Positions 1-8,489 of a stretch of 64,000 bases of DNA are shown piece by piece (positions within the stretch are counted from its first letter, which is position 1; every line of letters starts with the position of its first letter). The position numbers and the translations under genes are program-made. Source of the DNA: Saccharospirillaceae bacterium. GTDB taxonomy: Bacteria; Pseudomonadota; Gammaproteobacteria; Pseudomonadales; Oceanobacteraceae. The stretch is from contig JAKVCS010000004.1 of NCBI GenBank assembly GCA_022448365.1, positions 430,856 through 494,855 of the forward strand. The letters run 5' to 3'. Under the pieces are notes generated by a model that ran no database searches, was not told the origin of the DNA, and worked only from the letters and a program-made list of their open reading frames with translations.

Positions 1-119
1 AGATTACAAACCAACGCATATCAGTCTCCACGATAGGCGTACCAGTTTACTGAATCGGACTTGGGACTCCTAATCACTGAATAGTCAAAACTGCGTTAAA
101 TCAGAGAATTAATCAGATT

Positions 120-1100
120 TTACAATCGACGAGCAAACCGGCGACGGTATTCTGTCGGGGTAAGACCGGTTTTCTTACGGAACAGGCGACGGAAAGAGCT
201 GGCATCTTCATAGCCAACGTCATTCATCACTACATCAACGGTGCGTTCTGTTTCTTCTAAAAGTTTTTGTGCCCCTTCGATGCGCAAAGACTGAACGTAG
301 GTATTCGGCGGCATTTCCAGAGCGGCGTTAAAGCGCCGGATTAAGGTGCGTTTCGAGACACTGAAGCGCTCCGCCAGCTGCTCTACGGTGAATTGCTCGG
401 CGTAGTTCTGTTCCAGCCAGCTTTGTGCTTCACGCACCAAATCGTCTTTATGCGGTTTGGATAAACGCATCAGGGAATACGACAGTTGGGTGTCGCGACG
501 GTAATCAATTACAAAGGCTTTGGCGGTTTGAATCGCAGCCTCAAAGCCAATCTGGCGCTCAATAATGTGCAGCCCGAGATCAAACCAGGCCAGTCCACCG
601 CCGGCACAATAGATATTATCGGAGCGGGTAATCAGTTGGTCGGCTTTTAACTCTATCTGCGGATAACACTGCTGAAATTGCTCTTTAAAGCCCCAGTGAG
701 TCGTGGCTGTTTTCTCATCAAGAATGCCAGATTCAGCCAACAGGAAGTTACCGGTGCAGTTGCCGGCAATGGTCCAGCCTTGTTGATTGGCACGTTGCAG
801 TAAGGCTTGCAGCTCAGGCGTATGCTGAACAACCTCTTCAATCGGTCCTCCGATGGTTGGAATAACAATAGCATCAGCTTCAGTAATCTCATCGAAGCTC
901 ATATGCGCGCCAATCTGCAGGCCATTGATGCATTGGATCGGACCGCCGTCTTTACTGGCTATTGTTACATTAAAGGCTTTTTCCGGCTGCTGCCCCTGAA
1001 TCAGATTCCAGGTAACGCCAGCAAGACCAAATAAATCGGTTACACCGGTTATGGCGGAGGCAAGGGCTTTATCAAATCCTGCGACAACAATGTTCAGCAT
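120..1100 (-). CDS. GlxA-family transcriptional regulator (DJ-1/PfpI-like domain + AraC HTH)
   Basis: A 326-aa protein. Residues ~1-170 form a DJ-1/PfpI-like (class I glutamine amidotransferase-like) domain with the nucleophile-elbow motif AGNCTGNF. Residues ~220-325 are a two-helix-turn-helix AraC/XylS DNA-binding region (FSVSKRTLIRRF, then VGYEDASSFRRLFRKKTGLTP). This is the GlxA/FtrA architecture: the amidotransferase fold usually acts as a ligand sensor and not as an enzyme. The ATG start gives full family length. The gene stands alone and no target operon can be inferred. The 119 bases downstream to the window edge show nothing recognisable. The effector is unknown. Confidence 0.9.
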   Translation of the reverse strand: MLNIVVAGFDKALASAITGVTDLFGLAGVTWNLIQGQQPEKAFNVTIASKDGGPIQCINGLQIGAHMSFDEITEADAIVIPTIGGPIEEVVQHTPELQALLQRANQQGWTIAGNCTGNFLLAESGILDEKTATTHWGFKEQFQQCYPQIELKADQLITRSDNIYCAGGGLAWFDLGLHIIERQIGFEAAIQTAKAFVIDYRRDTQLSYSLMRLSKPHKDDLVREAQSWLEQNYAEQFTVEQLAERFSVSKRTLIRRFNAALEMPPNTYVQSLRIEGAQKLLEETERTVDVVMNDVGYEDASSFRRLFRKKTGLTPTEYRRRFARRL

Positions 1101-1265
1101 GGCACTCTAACGTTACTTAATCGGTTGTTTGCTCTGGCCACTCAATCAGGCGTTGTGGCACAAATTACTTGCATGGAGGCATAATGAACCTATTGGTGTG
1201 TCTTAACAAGCATTATTGGTGGGATATGTGTCATTCTGGGCGTCCTGTTGGTATATTTCAGGCAC

Positions 1266-1291
1266 AAAAAAGCCAGCGTTATGCTGGCTTT
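1266..1291 (-). terminator. Rho-independent terminator of bfd
   Basis: On the minus strand a 9-bp stem (AAAGCCAGC / GCTGGCTTT) with a 5-nt loop is followed by a run of Ts, 20 bases after the bfd stop codon. Confidence 0.8.
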
Positions 1292-1311
1292 CCTTCTGGC
1301 TATCCGCGCTT

Positions 1312-1506
1312 TTAGCTTGCTTCAGCAAACTCACACACAGGCATTTTGTTTGAATGCTCACGGATCACTTGCTTCGCACTCTGACCGCAGCAACCACAGT
1401 CGGTGCCTACGCCCATTTTCTGGCGAATTTGTGCATAGCTATCACCGTTTTCAACAGCTTGCTGAATCTGCTGTTGAGTGATGCCTTTGCATAAACAAAC
1501 GTACAT
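1312..1506 (-). CDS. bfd: Bacterioferritin-associated ferredoxin Bfd
   Basis: A 64-aa [2Fe-2S] protein of the Bfd family, which reduces bacterioferritin to release stored iron. The four ligand cysteines are at residues 4, 6, 37 and 40 (CxC near the N-terminus, CxxC at GTDCGCCG), the family spacing. I chose the internal ATG at 1506 because MYVCLCKG is the canonical N-terminus. The longer open frame upstream (to 1665) is AT-rich, non-conserved and runs through Fur-like operator sequence. The gene is monocistronic with its own terminator, and no bacterioferritin gene is next to it. Iron repression through Fur is likely from the upstream sites. Confidence 0.93.
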   Translation of the reverse strand: MYVCLCKGITQQQIQQAVENGDSYAQIRQKMGVGTDCGCCGQSAKQVIREHSNKMPVCEFAEAS

Positions 1507-1535
1507 TGTTGTCTCAACCTTGATGAAAATCTGAA

Positions 1536-1550
1536 TGAGAATGAATATAA
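1536..1550 (-). promoter_or_regulatory. Candidate Fur box upstream of bfd
   Basis: On the minus strand the 15-mer TTATATTCATTCTCA matches the 7-1-7 Fur consensus TGATAATnATTATCA at 11 of 14 informative positions, 30 bases upstream of the bfd ATG. Two more copies of the half-site TGAGAAT lie further upstream at 1594-1600 and 1612-1618 (minus-strand sense), which suggests extended or multiple Fur binding. Bfd genes are commonly Fur-repressed. Confidence 0.55.
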
Positions 1551-1799
1551 GTTGGACTTTAATCTTAATGCGATGAGTTTTCAATAAGTTTGTATTCTCA
1601 TTTGTAACCAGATTCTCAAATGTCAGGAAATACATATACAGTCTTCCTCTGGCAGAAAGTCGCATCCTGATCGTGCCTCATGTAACATGTTGCCTCTTTT
1701 TTGTCGGCCAACTTCATTAAGCAATTGCGGCTTAAACAATCGGGTTGGTGATGACAGTCCCTGATAGATAGCAGCTATAGAAAGAAGCGAGACAAAGCC

Positions 1800-2895
1800 T
1801 TGGAAATCAACCCTATTGTCGAACAGATTAAAGACCTTCAAGCGCGTACAGACGTGCTTAGGGGGTACCTTTGACTACGCTACCAAAACCGAGCGTTTGG
1901 AAGAGGTAGAACAGGAACTGGCACAGCCAGATGTCTGGGATGACCCGGACCGCGCACAAGAGCTGGGTAAAGAACGTTCTTCGCTGGAAGCAGTAGTTAA
2001 AACCATCGACGATCTGAACACCGGGCTGGCTGATAGCCGTGATCTGTTGGATATGGCGGTGGAAGAAGATGACGAAGGTACGGTTGATGACGTTCGTGAA
2101 GAACTGAACGGCTTGCAAGCTCAGTTAGAAACGCTGGAATTCCGCCGCATGTTCTCTGGTGAGCTGGATGAAAATAACTGCTATGTGGAAATCCAGTCAG
2201 GCTCCGGTGGTACCGAAGCGCAGGACTGGGCCAATATGATGCTGCGTATGTACTTACGCTGGATTGAAGCTCACGGCTTTAAAGGTGAGTTGATGGAAGT
2301 GTCCGAAGGTGAAGTCGCTGGTATTAAAGGCGCCACTATTCGGGTTGAAGGCGAATACGCTTATGGCTGGTTGCGAACTGAAACCGGTGTTCACCGTTTG
2401 GTGCGTAAATCACCATTCGATTCTGGTAACCGTCGTCACACGTCTTTTTCTTCTGTGTTTGTGTCGCCGGAGGTGGATGACAACATCGACATCGAAATTA
2501 ATCCGGCGGATTTACGGATCGACGTATACCGTGCTTCTGGTGCGGGTGGTCAGCACGTTAACCGGACAGAATCTGCGGTACGTATTACTCACTTACCAAC
2601 CAATATCGTCACTCAGTGTCAGAATGACCGCTCTCAGCATAAGAACAAAGATCAGGCAATGAAGCAGTTAAAAGCTAAGTTGTATGAGCACGAGCTTCAG
2701 AAGCGTAATGCAGAATCGCAGGCTCTGGAAGATTCAAAAGCGGATATCGGTTGGGGCAGCCAGATCCGTTCTTATGTATTGGACGACGCTCGCATTAAAG
2801 ATTTGCGTACTGGTATAGAAAACCGCAATACACAGGCGGTATTGGACGGTGATCTAGATGCCTTTATTGAAGCTAGCTTGAAGCAAGGCCTGTAA
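1800..2895 (+). CDS. prfB: Peptide chain release factor 2 (programmed +1 frameshift)
   Basis: RF2 terminates translation at UGA and UAA. Translation starts at TTG 1800 (reads [13 protein letters not shown], as in other RF2s). It runs 24 codons to an in-frame TGA at 1872-1874, then shifts +1 and continues at GAC 1873 to the stop at 2895, giving ~364 aa, the usual length. The stop-recognition tripeptide SPF (RKSPFDSG) and the peptidyl-tRNA hydrolysis motif GGQ (GAGGQHVNR) are both present. A conceptual ORF starting at 1816 in the second frame is not the true N-terminus. The usual gammaproteobacterial neighbour lysS follows. The recJ gene that often precedes prfB is not in the upstream 300 bases. 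Confidence 0.95.
1860..1875 (+). promoter_or_regulatory. prfB autoregulatory +1 frameshift site
   Basis: The sequence AGGGGG-TAC-CTT-TGA-C is the classical RF2 recoding signal. It has an internal Shine-Dalgarno-like AGGGGG, a 3-nt spacer, the slippery CTT, and a UGA followed by C (weak termination context). When RF2 is scarce, ribosomes pause at UGA and slip +1, so RF2 controls its own synthesis. All elements match the E. coli site apart from TAC in place of TAT. Confidence 0.96.
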
Positions 2896-2950
2896 TTAAG
2901 GGCTGCAAACGTAGCTAATAGAACAATGAGTATTTCAAAAACTTTTTTAA

Positions 2951-2972
2951 AGCAGCAATCCATATTGCTGCT
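2951..2972 (+). repeat. Perfect inverted repeat between prfB and lysS
   Basis: AGCAGCAAT-CCAT-ATTGCTGCT is a perfect 9-bp stem with a 4-nt loop, 55 bases after prfB and 62 bases before lysS. It has no T-run on the plus strand, so it is not a standard terminator. It may be an mRNA structure between the two cistrons or a protein-binding palindrome. Confidence 0.6.
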
Positions 2973-3033
2973 CATAAAAATAGTATCTGAAGACTTTAAA
3001 GAATTCGGCAAAGATTAGAATTTGGAATCAGAA

Positions 3034-4578
3034 ATGACAGATCAGAACACTCCAGCGCCTGCGGCTGAAGCACAAAGTGCAGATGAAAATAAGTTAATTG
3101 CCGAGCGTCGTCAGAAGCTTGAGCAAATGCGTGATGGTTGTAATGCCAACGGTCACCGCAATGATTTTAAACGTGAAAATCTGGCAAGCGATTTAAAAGC
3201 GGAATATGGCGAAAAGTCGAAAGAAGAATTAGCCGAAGCGGGCATTAAAGTTTCCGTTGCGGGTCGTGTAATGGGTAAGCGCGGTCCATTCGTAGGTTTT
3301 CAGGACAGTACCTCCCGTTTGCAGGTTTACATGGGTAAACAGCTGCAAAAAGAAAGCGATGCCTGGCAGAAGCTGGATATTGGCGACATTATTGGTGCAT
3401 CCGGTACGCTGCAATTATCCGGTAAAGGCGAGCTGTACGTTGAAGTCGATAGCGTTGAAGGTTTCACCATTCTGACAAAATCTCTGCGTCCACTGCCGGA
3501 CAAATTCCACGGTCTGGCTGACCAGGAAATGAAATATCGTCAGCGTTACGTGGATCTGATCATTAATGAAGATACCCGTAACACCTTTATGATCCGCTCC
3601 AAGGTAATCGAAACCATGCGTTTCTACCTGTCACAGCGTGGTTATATCGAAGCAGAAACGCCAATGCTGCAAACCATTCCGGGTGGTGCAACGGCTAAGC
3701 CATTTGAAACACACCACAATGCACTGGGCATTGATATGTTCCTGCGTATTGCACCAGAACTGTATCTGAAGCGTCTGGTTGTGGGTGGTTTCGATAAAGT
3801 GTTCGAAATTAACCGTAACTTCCGTAACGAAGGTCTGAGCACGCGCCACAATCCGGAATTCACCATGATTGAATTCTACCAGGCGTACGCGACTTACCAC
3901 GACCTGATGGACCTGACCGAGGATATGCTGCGTACCATCGCAGAAACCGTTCTGGGTACCACCACCATTAAATACGGTGAATCTGAATACGACTTCGCTC
4001 AGCCATTCCAGCGTATGACCATGGTGGAAGCGATTCTGAAATATTGCCCGGACTTCGATCAGGCGGTATTTGCCAATCCGGAAGAAAACTTCGAGCAGTT
4101 AAAAGCGTACGCCAAACAAGTGGGTGTGCCGGATTCTCCGAAGCAGGCAGCCTGGGGCCCGGGTAAATATATCTGCGAAATCTTCGAAGAAACCGCAGAA
4201 GAAAAATTGGATCAGCCGACCTTTATTACCGAATACCCATGGGAAGTATCGCCACTGGCACGTCGTAATGACGACAACCCATTTGTGACTGATCGCTTCG
4301 AATTCTTCGTTGGCGGCCGTGAGCTGGCTAATGGCTTTTCAGAGCTGAATGACGCTGAAGACCAAGCGGCACGTTTCCGTAAGCAAGTGGAAGAAAAAGA
4401 CGCCGGTGACGACGAAGCGATGCACTTCGACGACGACTATATTCGTGCGCTGGAGTACGGTATGCCACCAACAGCGGGTCAGGGTATTGGTATCGACCGT
4501 CTGGTGATGTTATTCACTGACAGTCATACCATTAAAGATGTGATTCTGTTCCCGCATATGAAGCCGCTGGCTGACTGA
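3034..4578 (+). CDS. lysS: Lysyl-tRNA synthetase, class II
   Basis: This 514-aa enzyme charges tRNA-Lys. It has an N-terminal OB-fold anticodon-binding domain (~60-180). The class II catalytic core follows: motif 2 at [20 protein letters not shown] (~265-285) and motif 3 at [11 protein letters not shown] near the C-terminus. I chose the ATG at 3034 (MTDQNTPAP) over the TTG at 3022, because lysine synthetases of relatives start with a short acidic, alanine-rich tail like this one. It follows prfB with a 138-bp gap containing an inverted repeat, and a strong terminator lies downstream. Confidence 0.96.
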   Translation: MTDQNTPAPAAEAQSADENKLIAERRQKLEQMRDGCNANGHRNDFKRENLASDLKAEYGEKSKEELAEAGIKVSVAGRVMGKRGPFVGFQDSTSRLQVYMGKQLQKESDAWQKLDIGDIIGASGTLQLSGKGELYVEVDSVEGFTILTKSLRPLPDKFHGLADQEMKYRQRYVDLIINEDTRNTFMIRSKVIETMRFYLSQRGYIEAETPMLQTIPGGATAKPFETHHNALGIDMFLRIAPELYLKRLVVGGFDKVFEINRNFRNEGLSTRHNPEFTMIEFYQAYATYHDLMDLTEDMLRTIAETVLGTTTIKYGESEYDFAQPFQRMTMVEAILKYCPDFDQAVFANPEENFEQLKAYAKQVGVPDSPKQAAWGPGKYICEIFEETAEEKLDQPTFITEYPWEVSPLARRNDDNPFVTDRFEFFVGGRELANGFSELNDAEDQAARFRKQVEEKDAGDDEAMHFDDDYIRALEYGMPPTAGQGIGIDRLVMLFTDSHTIKDVILFPHMKPLAD

Positions 4579-4661
4579 ACCTAATTAACTTGCTACTACT
4601 TCGTACTAGCTGCCTCATTAACGATTCAGTTGAACTGATTGTTGAGTGAAATTAAAGAAAA

Positions 4662-4689
4662 ACAGGTAGCTTAGCTGCCTGTTTTTTTA
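4662..4689 (+). terminator. Rho-independent terminator after lysS
   Basis: The stem ACAGGTAGC / GCTGCCTGT (one G-T wobble) with loop TTA is followed by seven Ts. It ends the prfB-lysS unit and lies 26 bases upstream of ung. Confidence 0.9.
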
Positions 4690-4714
4690 TCCGATTTTTA
4701 TAAAGGATTTTAAG

Positions 4715-5392
4715 ATGGGCAAACCGGGCGAACTTCATCCTTCCTGGCAGCAGGTGCTTGGCCATGAGCTGCAGCAACCCTATATGAATAACCTGCGCGA
4801 GTTTCTTCGCACTGAGAAGCAAGCGGGTAAAGAAATCTATCCCCCTGGCCCGCTGATCTTTAATGCCTTTAACCATACACCGTTTGATCAGGTAAGGGTG
4901 GTGATTATTGGCCAGGACCCGTATCACGGCCCGGGTCAGGCAATGGGCTTAAGTTTTTCCGTACCGGATGGTGTTAAGGTGCCGCCGTCATTGGTAAACA
5001 TCTACAAAGAGTTAAACGCCGATCTCGGCATTCAGATGTCGGGTACGGGTGACTTGACGCCCTGGGCTGATCAGGGTGTTTTACTGTTGAACGCGACGTT
5101 AACCGTTGAGGCAACCAAAGCCGGTTCTCACCAGAAGAAGGGTTGGGAAGAGTTTACCGATGCGACGATTAAAGCGTTGAATGAGCAGCGCAGTGGTTTG
5201 GTATTTGTTTTATGGGGCAGTTATGCCCAAAAGAAAGGTGCGGTAATTGATCAGAGCAAACATATGGTGTTGAAGTCGGTGCATCCATCGCCTTTGTCGG
5301 CTCATCGTGGTTTTTTTGGTCAGCGTCAGTTCTCAACCATTAATCAGTTTTTAATGGATCAGGGTCAGCCACCGATTAACTGGCAGCTGTAG
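4715..5392 (+). CDS. ung: Uracil-DNA glycosylase, family 1
   Basis: This 225-aa base-excision repair enzyme removes uracil from DNA. The water-activating motif GQDPYHG (residues ~66-72) with its catalytic Asp, and the His-containing [13 protein letters not shown] motif (~189-201), are intact. Length is typical. ATG 4715 is preceded by AAGGA-type Shine-Dalgarno sequence (ATAAAGGATTTTAAG). It converges with the methyltransferase gene. The 72-bp gap holds only a weak hairpin (CTGAA-TTT-TTCAG). Confidence 0.96.
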   Translation: MGKPGELHPSWQQVLGHELQQPYMNNLREFLRTEKQAGKEIYPPGPLIFNAFNHTPFDQVRVVIIGQDPYHGPGQAMGLSFSVPDGVKVPPSLVNIYKELNADLGIQMSGTGDLTPWADQGVLLLNATLTVEATKAGSHQKKGWEEFTDATIKALNEQRSGLVFVLWGSYAQKKGAVIDQSKHMVLKSVHPSPLSAHRGFFGQRQFSTINQFLMDQGQPPINWQL

Positions 5393-5464
5393 AATCTCAG
5401 ATTATTCCCTATTCGACGAAACCTGAATTTTTCAGATTTAAGCGATAAAGCCTCAAAAAATGAA

Positions 5465-7489
5465 CTAGATAGGCTTGCGCGCATAGAACTGATACATAGC
5501 TGCAAACAGCTCTGGCTTTTGATGTTCCACCTCGCCCCATTGTTCCAGAGTCAGCTGATGGCCAGCTTTATTAAATAGCTGCTGCGCCAGTTGTTCGCTT
5601 TCGCCTTGTGGAATCATTCCGATAAATTCCAGTTCGGCGTTATCAAGTAACTGCTGAAGCTGTGCACAGTTATACGTGTGTTCCTGCTGGTGGAATAATA
5701 AATCCCGACATGCACTCAAACTGTAAAAATCAGCTGAATTAAAGATATCAGACCAGTCACCCGTCAGAGAGCCTTGTAGCATCGCCTCGCGAATCAAACG
5801 CATATCATGCGCTTCGGTTGGCATATTTTGCTCAAGGTCATTTCGGAGTTTAATAATATTCGCGCGTGCGGCTGTACTGTATAAGGCAATTTTAATCAGG
5901 CCATTACCTTTAAGCTGTTTCACTAATGCGTTTAAGCCTGTTTGAGGATCTTGCATATGGTGCAGAACACCAGAGCATTCAATCACATCAAACTGTTGTC
6001 CAAGACGCTCAGCCAGTAGAATATCACCCTGAATAAAATCGATATTCTCAACCTGATACTGATCCGCTTTCATTTGTGCGTAAGCCAGCGCCTGATGACT
6101 CAGATCCAATGCGGTAATTTCCATATGATGAAAATAGCGTGCTAAACGCAGAGCGTGCCTACCCGTACCGCTGCCGGCAACCAAGGCACGGATTGGTGAT
6201 GGTTGTTGTCGAGCGGTAACTTTCGTGGGGAATAAATTAGCCACGGCCTGCCAATAACTGCTGGGTTGGCTATAACCAATATCACTCCAGCGGGGATATG
6301 GGTTGTTGTTGTATTGATTGGCAACCTTTTCCGAAACCTGATTATTCGTATTACCAAAGCTGGTTAGGTGATGTTGTTTGGCTTGCAGTGACTGGGCTTC
6401 CACCAGTGCTTTTTCGATCAAGTCGCCCAGGGGGATAGGCCAGGCTAGCGCTTCGTGGTCGAGCACATCAGCAAATTTACATTGTTGCGGCACCCGGTAC
6501 ATAAATAGCAATAATAAAATCGGATAAAGATCCTGATTGCTTAGCTCTGGCATTTTAATCATGCGGTCAACCAGGTGGTGTAACTGGTCTGCCAGCTTGC
6601 TCTCTTGCTCTGTTTGATACCAAACAGATTCATTAAGAAATGTCTGATGACCGATGGCGCTGACCAGCGGAACTAAATCACTGGTAATCGATAATTGTGC
6701 GGCACTGGAGATAAATACACTCTGGCGCAGAGTGATTAGCAGGCGCTCAAGAATCGGATCGCAAAAATAGAACTTTTCCAGGCAGGTGAGGAGTAGCGGA
6801 TCACTTGCCAGTGTTTCCAACTCCAACGGACTACCGGCTTCTGACAGTTGAAGTTTATGTTTTAGTAAACTGCTCGCAAGTGGTCTCAGTTGCGAATAAT
6901 CCACATCATGGAAATCCAGATAGCGCAATAAATCCTGTTCAAGCTCATCCGAATAAAAGTCGGCGGTTAACTTTTCTGCCGCGGAAAACAGCCCAGACTT
7001 GACTTGAGGGTCTTTAGCCTGAGTTTTAATCAGTTCGCGGTAATATTGGAATGCTTGCAGGTAATCCTGCTGCACTAAAGCGATATGGGCGAGGTAATTA
7101 CCAGCTTTGGTCGCAACCCGGGATATCCGATAAGCTTTGCTGAAGTAGGTTTGCGCTTGTTCCAGATCCTGCTCCGCCAGAGCAACATGACCCGCGCTAT
7201 ACAGCAGATTAATGCTATCGGGTTTTTGCGACAGACCCAGGCTTACCCAGCGCCAGGCGAGGTCCGTATTACGCCGCTGTAATTCAATTCGGCAAAGCAG
7301 GTTCAGTCCGGGCGCATAATTCGGCTTTATCTGCCAGGCTTGTTCAGCCAGCTGAGCCGCATCGGCGAGCAATAAGTGGTTATCCTGCTCAAGTGCGTCC
7401 TGATAAAAGCGGCTGGCCAGCTGATATAAATCCTGGTGCTGATTGCCTGTCTGTTGTACTTCTCTGAGGTTCAGTTGTGCAGTTGCCAT
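5465..7489 (-). CDS. TPR-repeat protein fused to a class I SAM-dependent methyltransferase
   Basis: A 674-aa protein. The N-terminal ~1-200 residues are helical TPR-like repeats (for example LARYFHH-independent repeats such as SAGHVALAEQDLEQAQTYF). A less conserved middle follows. Residues ~430-540 are a Rossmann methyltransferase domain with motif I VAGSGTGRHAL, an acidic end of strand 2 (ITALDLS) and the post-motif CSGVLHHMQDP. The substrate is not evident. The gene is divergent from fliS, at the edge of the flagellar locus, so flagellin or another envelope or flagellar protein is a plausible but unproven target. It could equally be unrelated to motility. Confidence 0.8.
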   Translation of the reverse strand: MATAQLNLREVQQTGNQHQDLYQLASRFYQDALEQDNHLLLADAAQLAEQAWQIKPNYAPGLNLLCRIELQRRNTDLAWRWVSLGLSQKPDSINLLYSAGHVALAEQDLEQAQTYFSKAYRISRVATKAGNYLAHIALVQQDYLQAFQYYRELIKTQAKDPQVKSGLFSAAEKLTADFYSDELEQDLLRYLDFHDVDYSQLRPLASSLLKHKLQLSEAGSPLELETLASDPLLLTCLEKFYFCDPILERLLITLRQSVFISSAAQLSITSDLVPLVSAIGHQTFLNESVWYQTEQESKLADQLHHLVDRMIKMPELSNQDLYPILLLLFMYRVPQQCKFADVLDHEALAWPIPLGDLIEKALVEAQSLQAKQHHLTSFGNTNNQVSEKVANQYNNNPYPRWSDIGYSQPSSYWQAVANLFPTKVTARQQPSPIRALVAGSGTGRHALRLARYFHHMEITALDLSHQALAYAQMKADQYQVENIDFIQGDILLAERLGQQFDVIECSGVLHHMQDPQTGLNALVKQLKGNGLIKIALYSTAARANIIKLRNDLEQNMPTEAHDMRLIREAMLQGSLTGDWSDIFNSADFYSLSACRDLLFHQQEHTYNCAQLQQLLDNAELEFIGMIPQGESEQLAQQLFNKAGHQLTLEQWGEVEHQKPELFAAMYQFYARKPI

Positions 7490-7704
7490 GGTGTCGCCTC
7501 GAACTGTTACCGCTCGTTGGGTAAATTTTTTCTATTGCTGTTCGCTAAGCAGGCTGTGTGCCAATTTTTAAGTTACTGAAATATATAGAAAAAATCGTAA
7601 TTCAAACGTGTGGTAGCGGAAACTTTCGGATGCTGAGGGTAAGCGCTTGCCGCTTTGCCGCTAAAGAATTCACAGCGGATTGCATCGGCCTGCAACATTT
7701 TTCC

Positions 7705-7731
7705 TAAAGATTTCCGGATATGTGCCGTCAA
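7705..7731 (+). promoter_or_regulatory. Candidate sigma-28 (FliA) promoter for fliS
   Basis: TAAAGATT, 11 bases, then GCCGTCAA, against the FliA consensus TAAAGTTT-N11-GCCGATAA (7/8 and 6/8 matches with exact spacing), 35 bases upstream of the fliS ATG. fliA itself is encoded in this window at 41644. Confidence 0.65.
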
Positions 7732-7766
7732 ACTGAAGACGAGACATTAATTCAGGAGACAGCTCT

Positions 7767-8225
7767 ATGTACAACTCAGGTGCTAAGCAGTATCAGCAGG
7801 TAAACCGAACGTCGGAAGTGCTGGATGCGGATCCTCATCGTCTTATTCAGTTGTTAATGGATGCAGCGCTGACCCGTATGTCTCAGGCGAAGGGCGCCAT
7901 TGATCGCAATGAAATGGATATTAAAGCCAACCTGTTAGGCCGGGTTATGGAAATTATCCAGACTCTGCAAGACAGCCTGGATCATTCTCAGGGCGGTGAT
8001 ATCTCGACAAACTTTGAGCGTTTGTATGCTTATATGAATCGACGCTTATTAGAGGCGAGCAGTCTCAACGACGTTGATATGATCGATGAAGTCATGTCGC
8101 TGATGCTTGAAATTAAGCAAGGGTGGGATGGAATTCGCCAGGAATACCTGGATACTCTGAATAAACACAGTTCCGCATCTGAAACGGATTCTGAGTCTCG
8201 TCTTGCCAGTCAGGTAACTGTCTGA
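7767..8225 (+). CDS. fliS: Flagellin export chaperone FliS
   Basis: A 152-aa helical cytoplasmic chaperone that binds flagellin C-termini before export through FlhA. The family start (YNSGAKQYQQVNRTSEVLDADPHRLI split here as MYNSGAKQYQQVN and ADPHRLIQLL) and the helix containing FERLYAYMNRRLLEAS are recognisable. Length is slightly above the usual 125-140 aa because of a polar C-terminal tail. The Shine-Dalgarno AGGAGA precedes ATG 7767. The usual upstream partners fliC, flaG and fliD are absent here, so fliS stands at the start of the cluster under its own sigma-28-like promoter. Confidence 0.93.
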   Translation: MYNSGAKQYQQVNRTSEVLDADPHRLIQLLMDAALTRMSQAKGAIDRNEMDIKANLLGRVMEIIQTLQDSLDHSQGGDISTNFERLYAYMNRRLLEASSLNDVDMIDEVMSLMLEIKQGWDGIRQEYLDTLNKHSSASETDSESRLASQVTV

Positions 8226-8294
8226 ATTTTCTCCCGAATTTTTGCATCATTATAAATAAGACTCTAAGTACTTATTTTTCTTCGTGATTCTGTT

Positions 8295-8321
8295 GTTGTC
8301 GTCTTGTCTTTGGGCGACAAC
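8295..8321 (+). repeat. Inverted repeat in the fliS-fleQ gap
   Basis: GTTGTCG and CGACAAC form a perfect 7-bp stem around a 13-nt loop, 70 bases after fliS. No T-run follows, so at best it is a weak terminator or a leader structure. Its function is unknown. Confidence 0.4.
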
Positions 8322-8378
8322 TTCAGCTATAAATGACCCAAGTCTTATGACTGAAATTAAAAACAAGAAAACAACGTC

Positions 8379-8393
8379 AGAAGTTTGACTTCT
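8379..8393 (+). promoter_or_regulatory. Palindrome upstream of fleQ, candidate operator
   Basis: AGAAGT-TTG-ACTTCT is a perfect 6-bp inverted repeat with a 3-nt spacer, ~97 bases upstream of the fleQ start. It is positioned where a regulator of the flagellar master gene could bind. The protein that binds it cannot be named from sequence. Confidence 0.4.
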
Positions 8394-8489
8394 CTGTGGT
8401 TTGATACTTAACTGCAGCAACCGTTGTCAAACAATCGACGCTAGCAATGCTTCGTTAGCGTCATTTTGGGAAGGAAAAGGCTGGTCGCC

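Noticed and set aside
1816-2895. prfB as an ORF starting at ATG-like codon 1816 in the second frame, or as a frameshifted pseudogene
   Set aside because: The upstream frame encodes the true RF2 N-terminus and the AGGGGG-TAC-CTT-TGA-C site is the known programmed frameshift.
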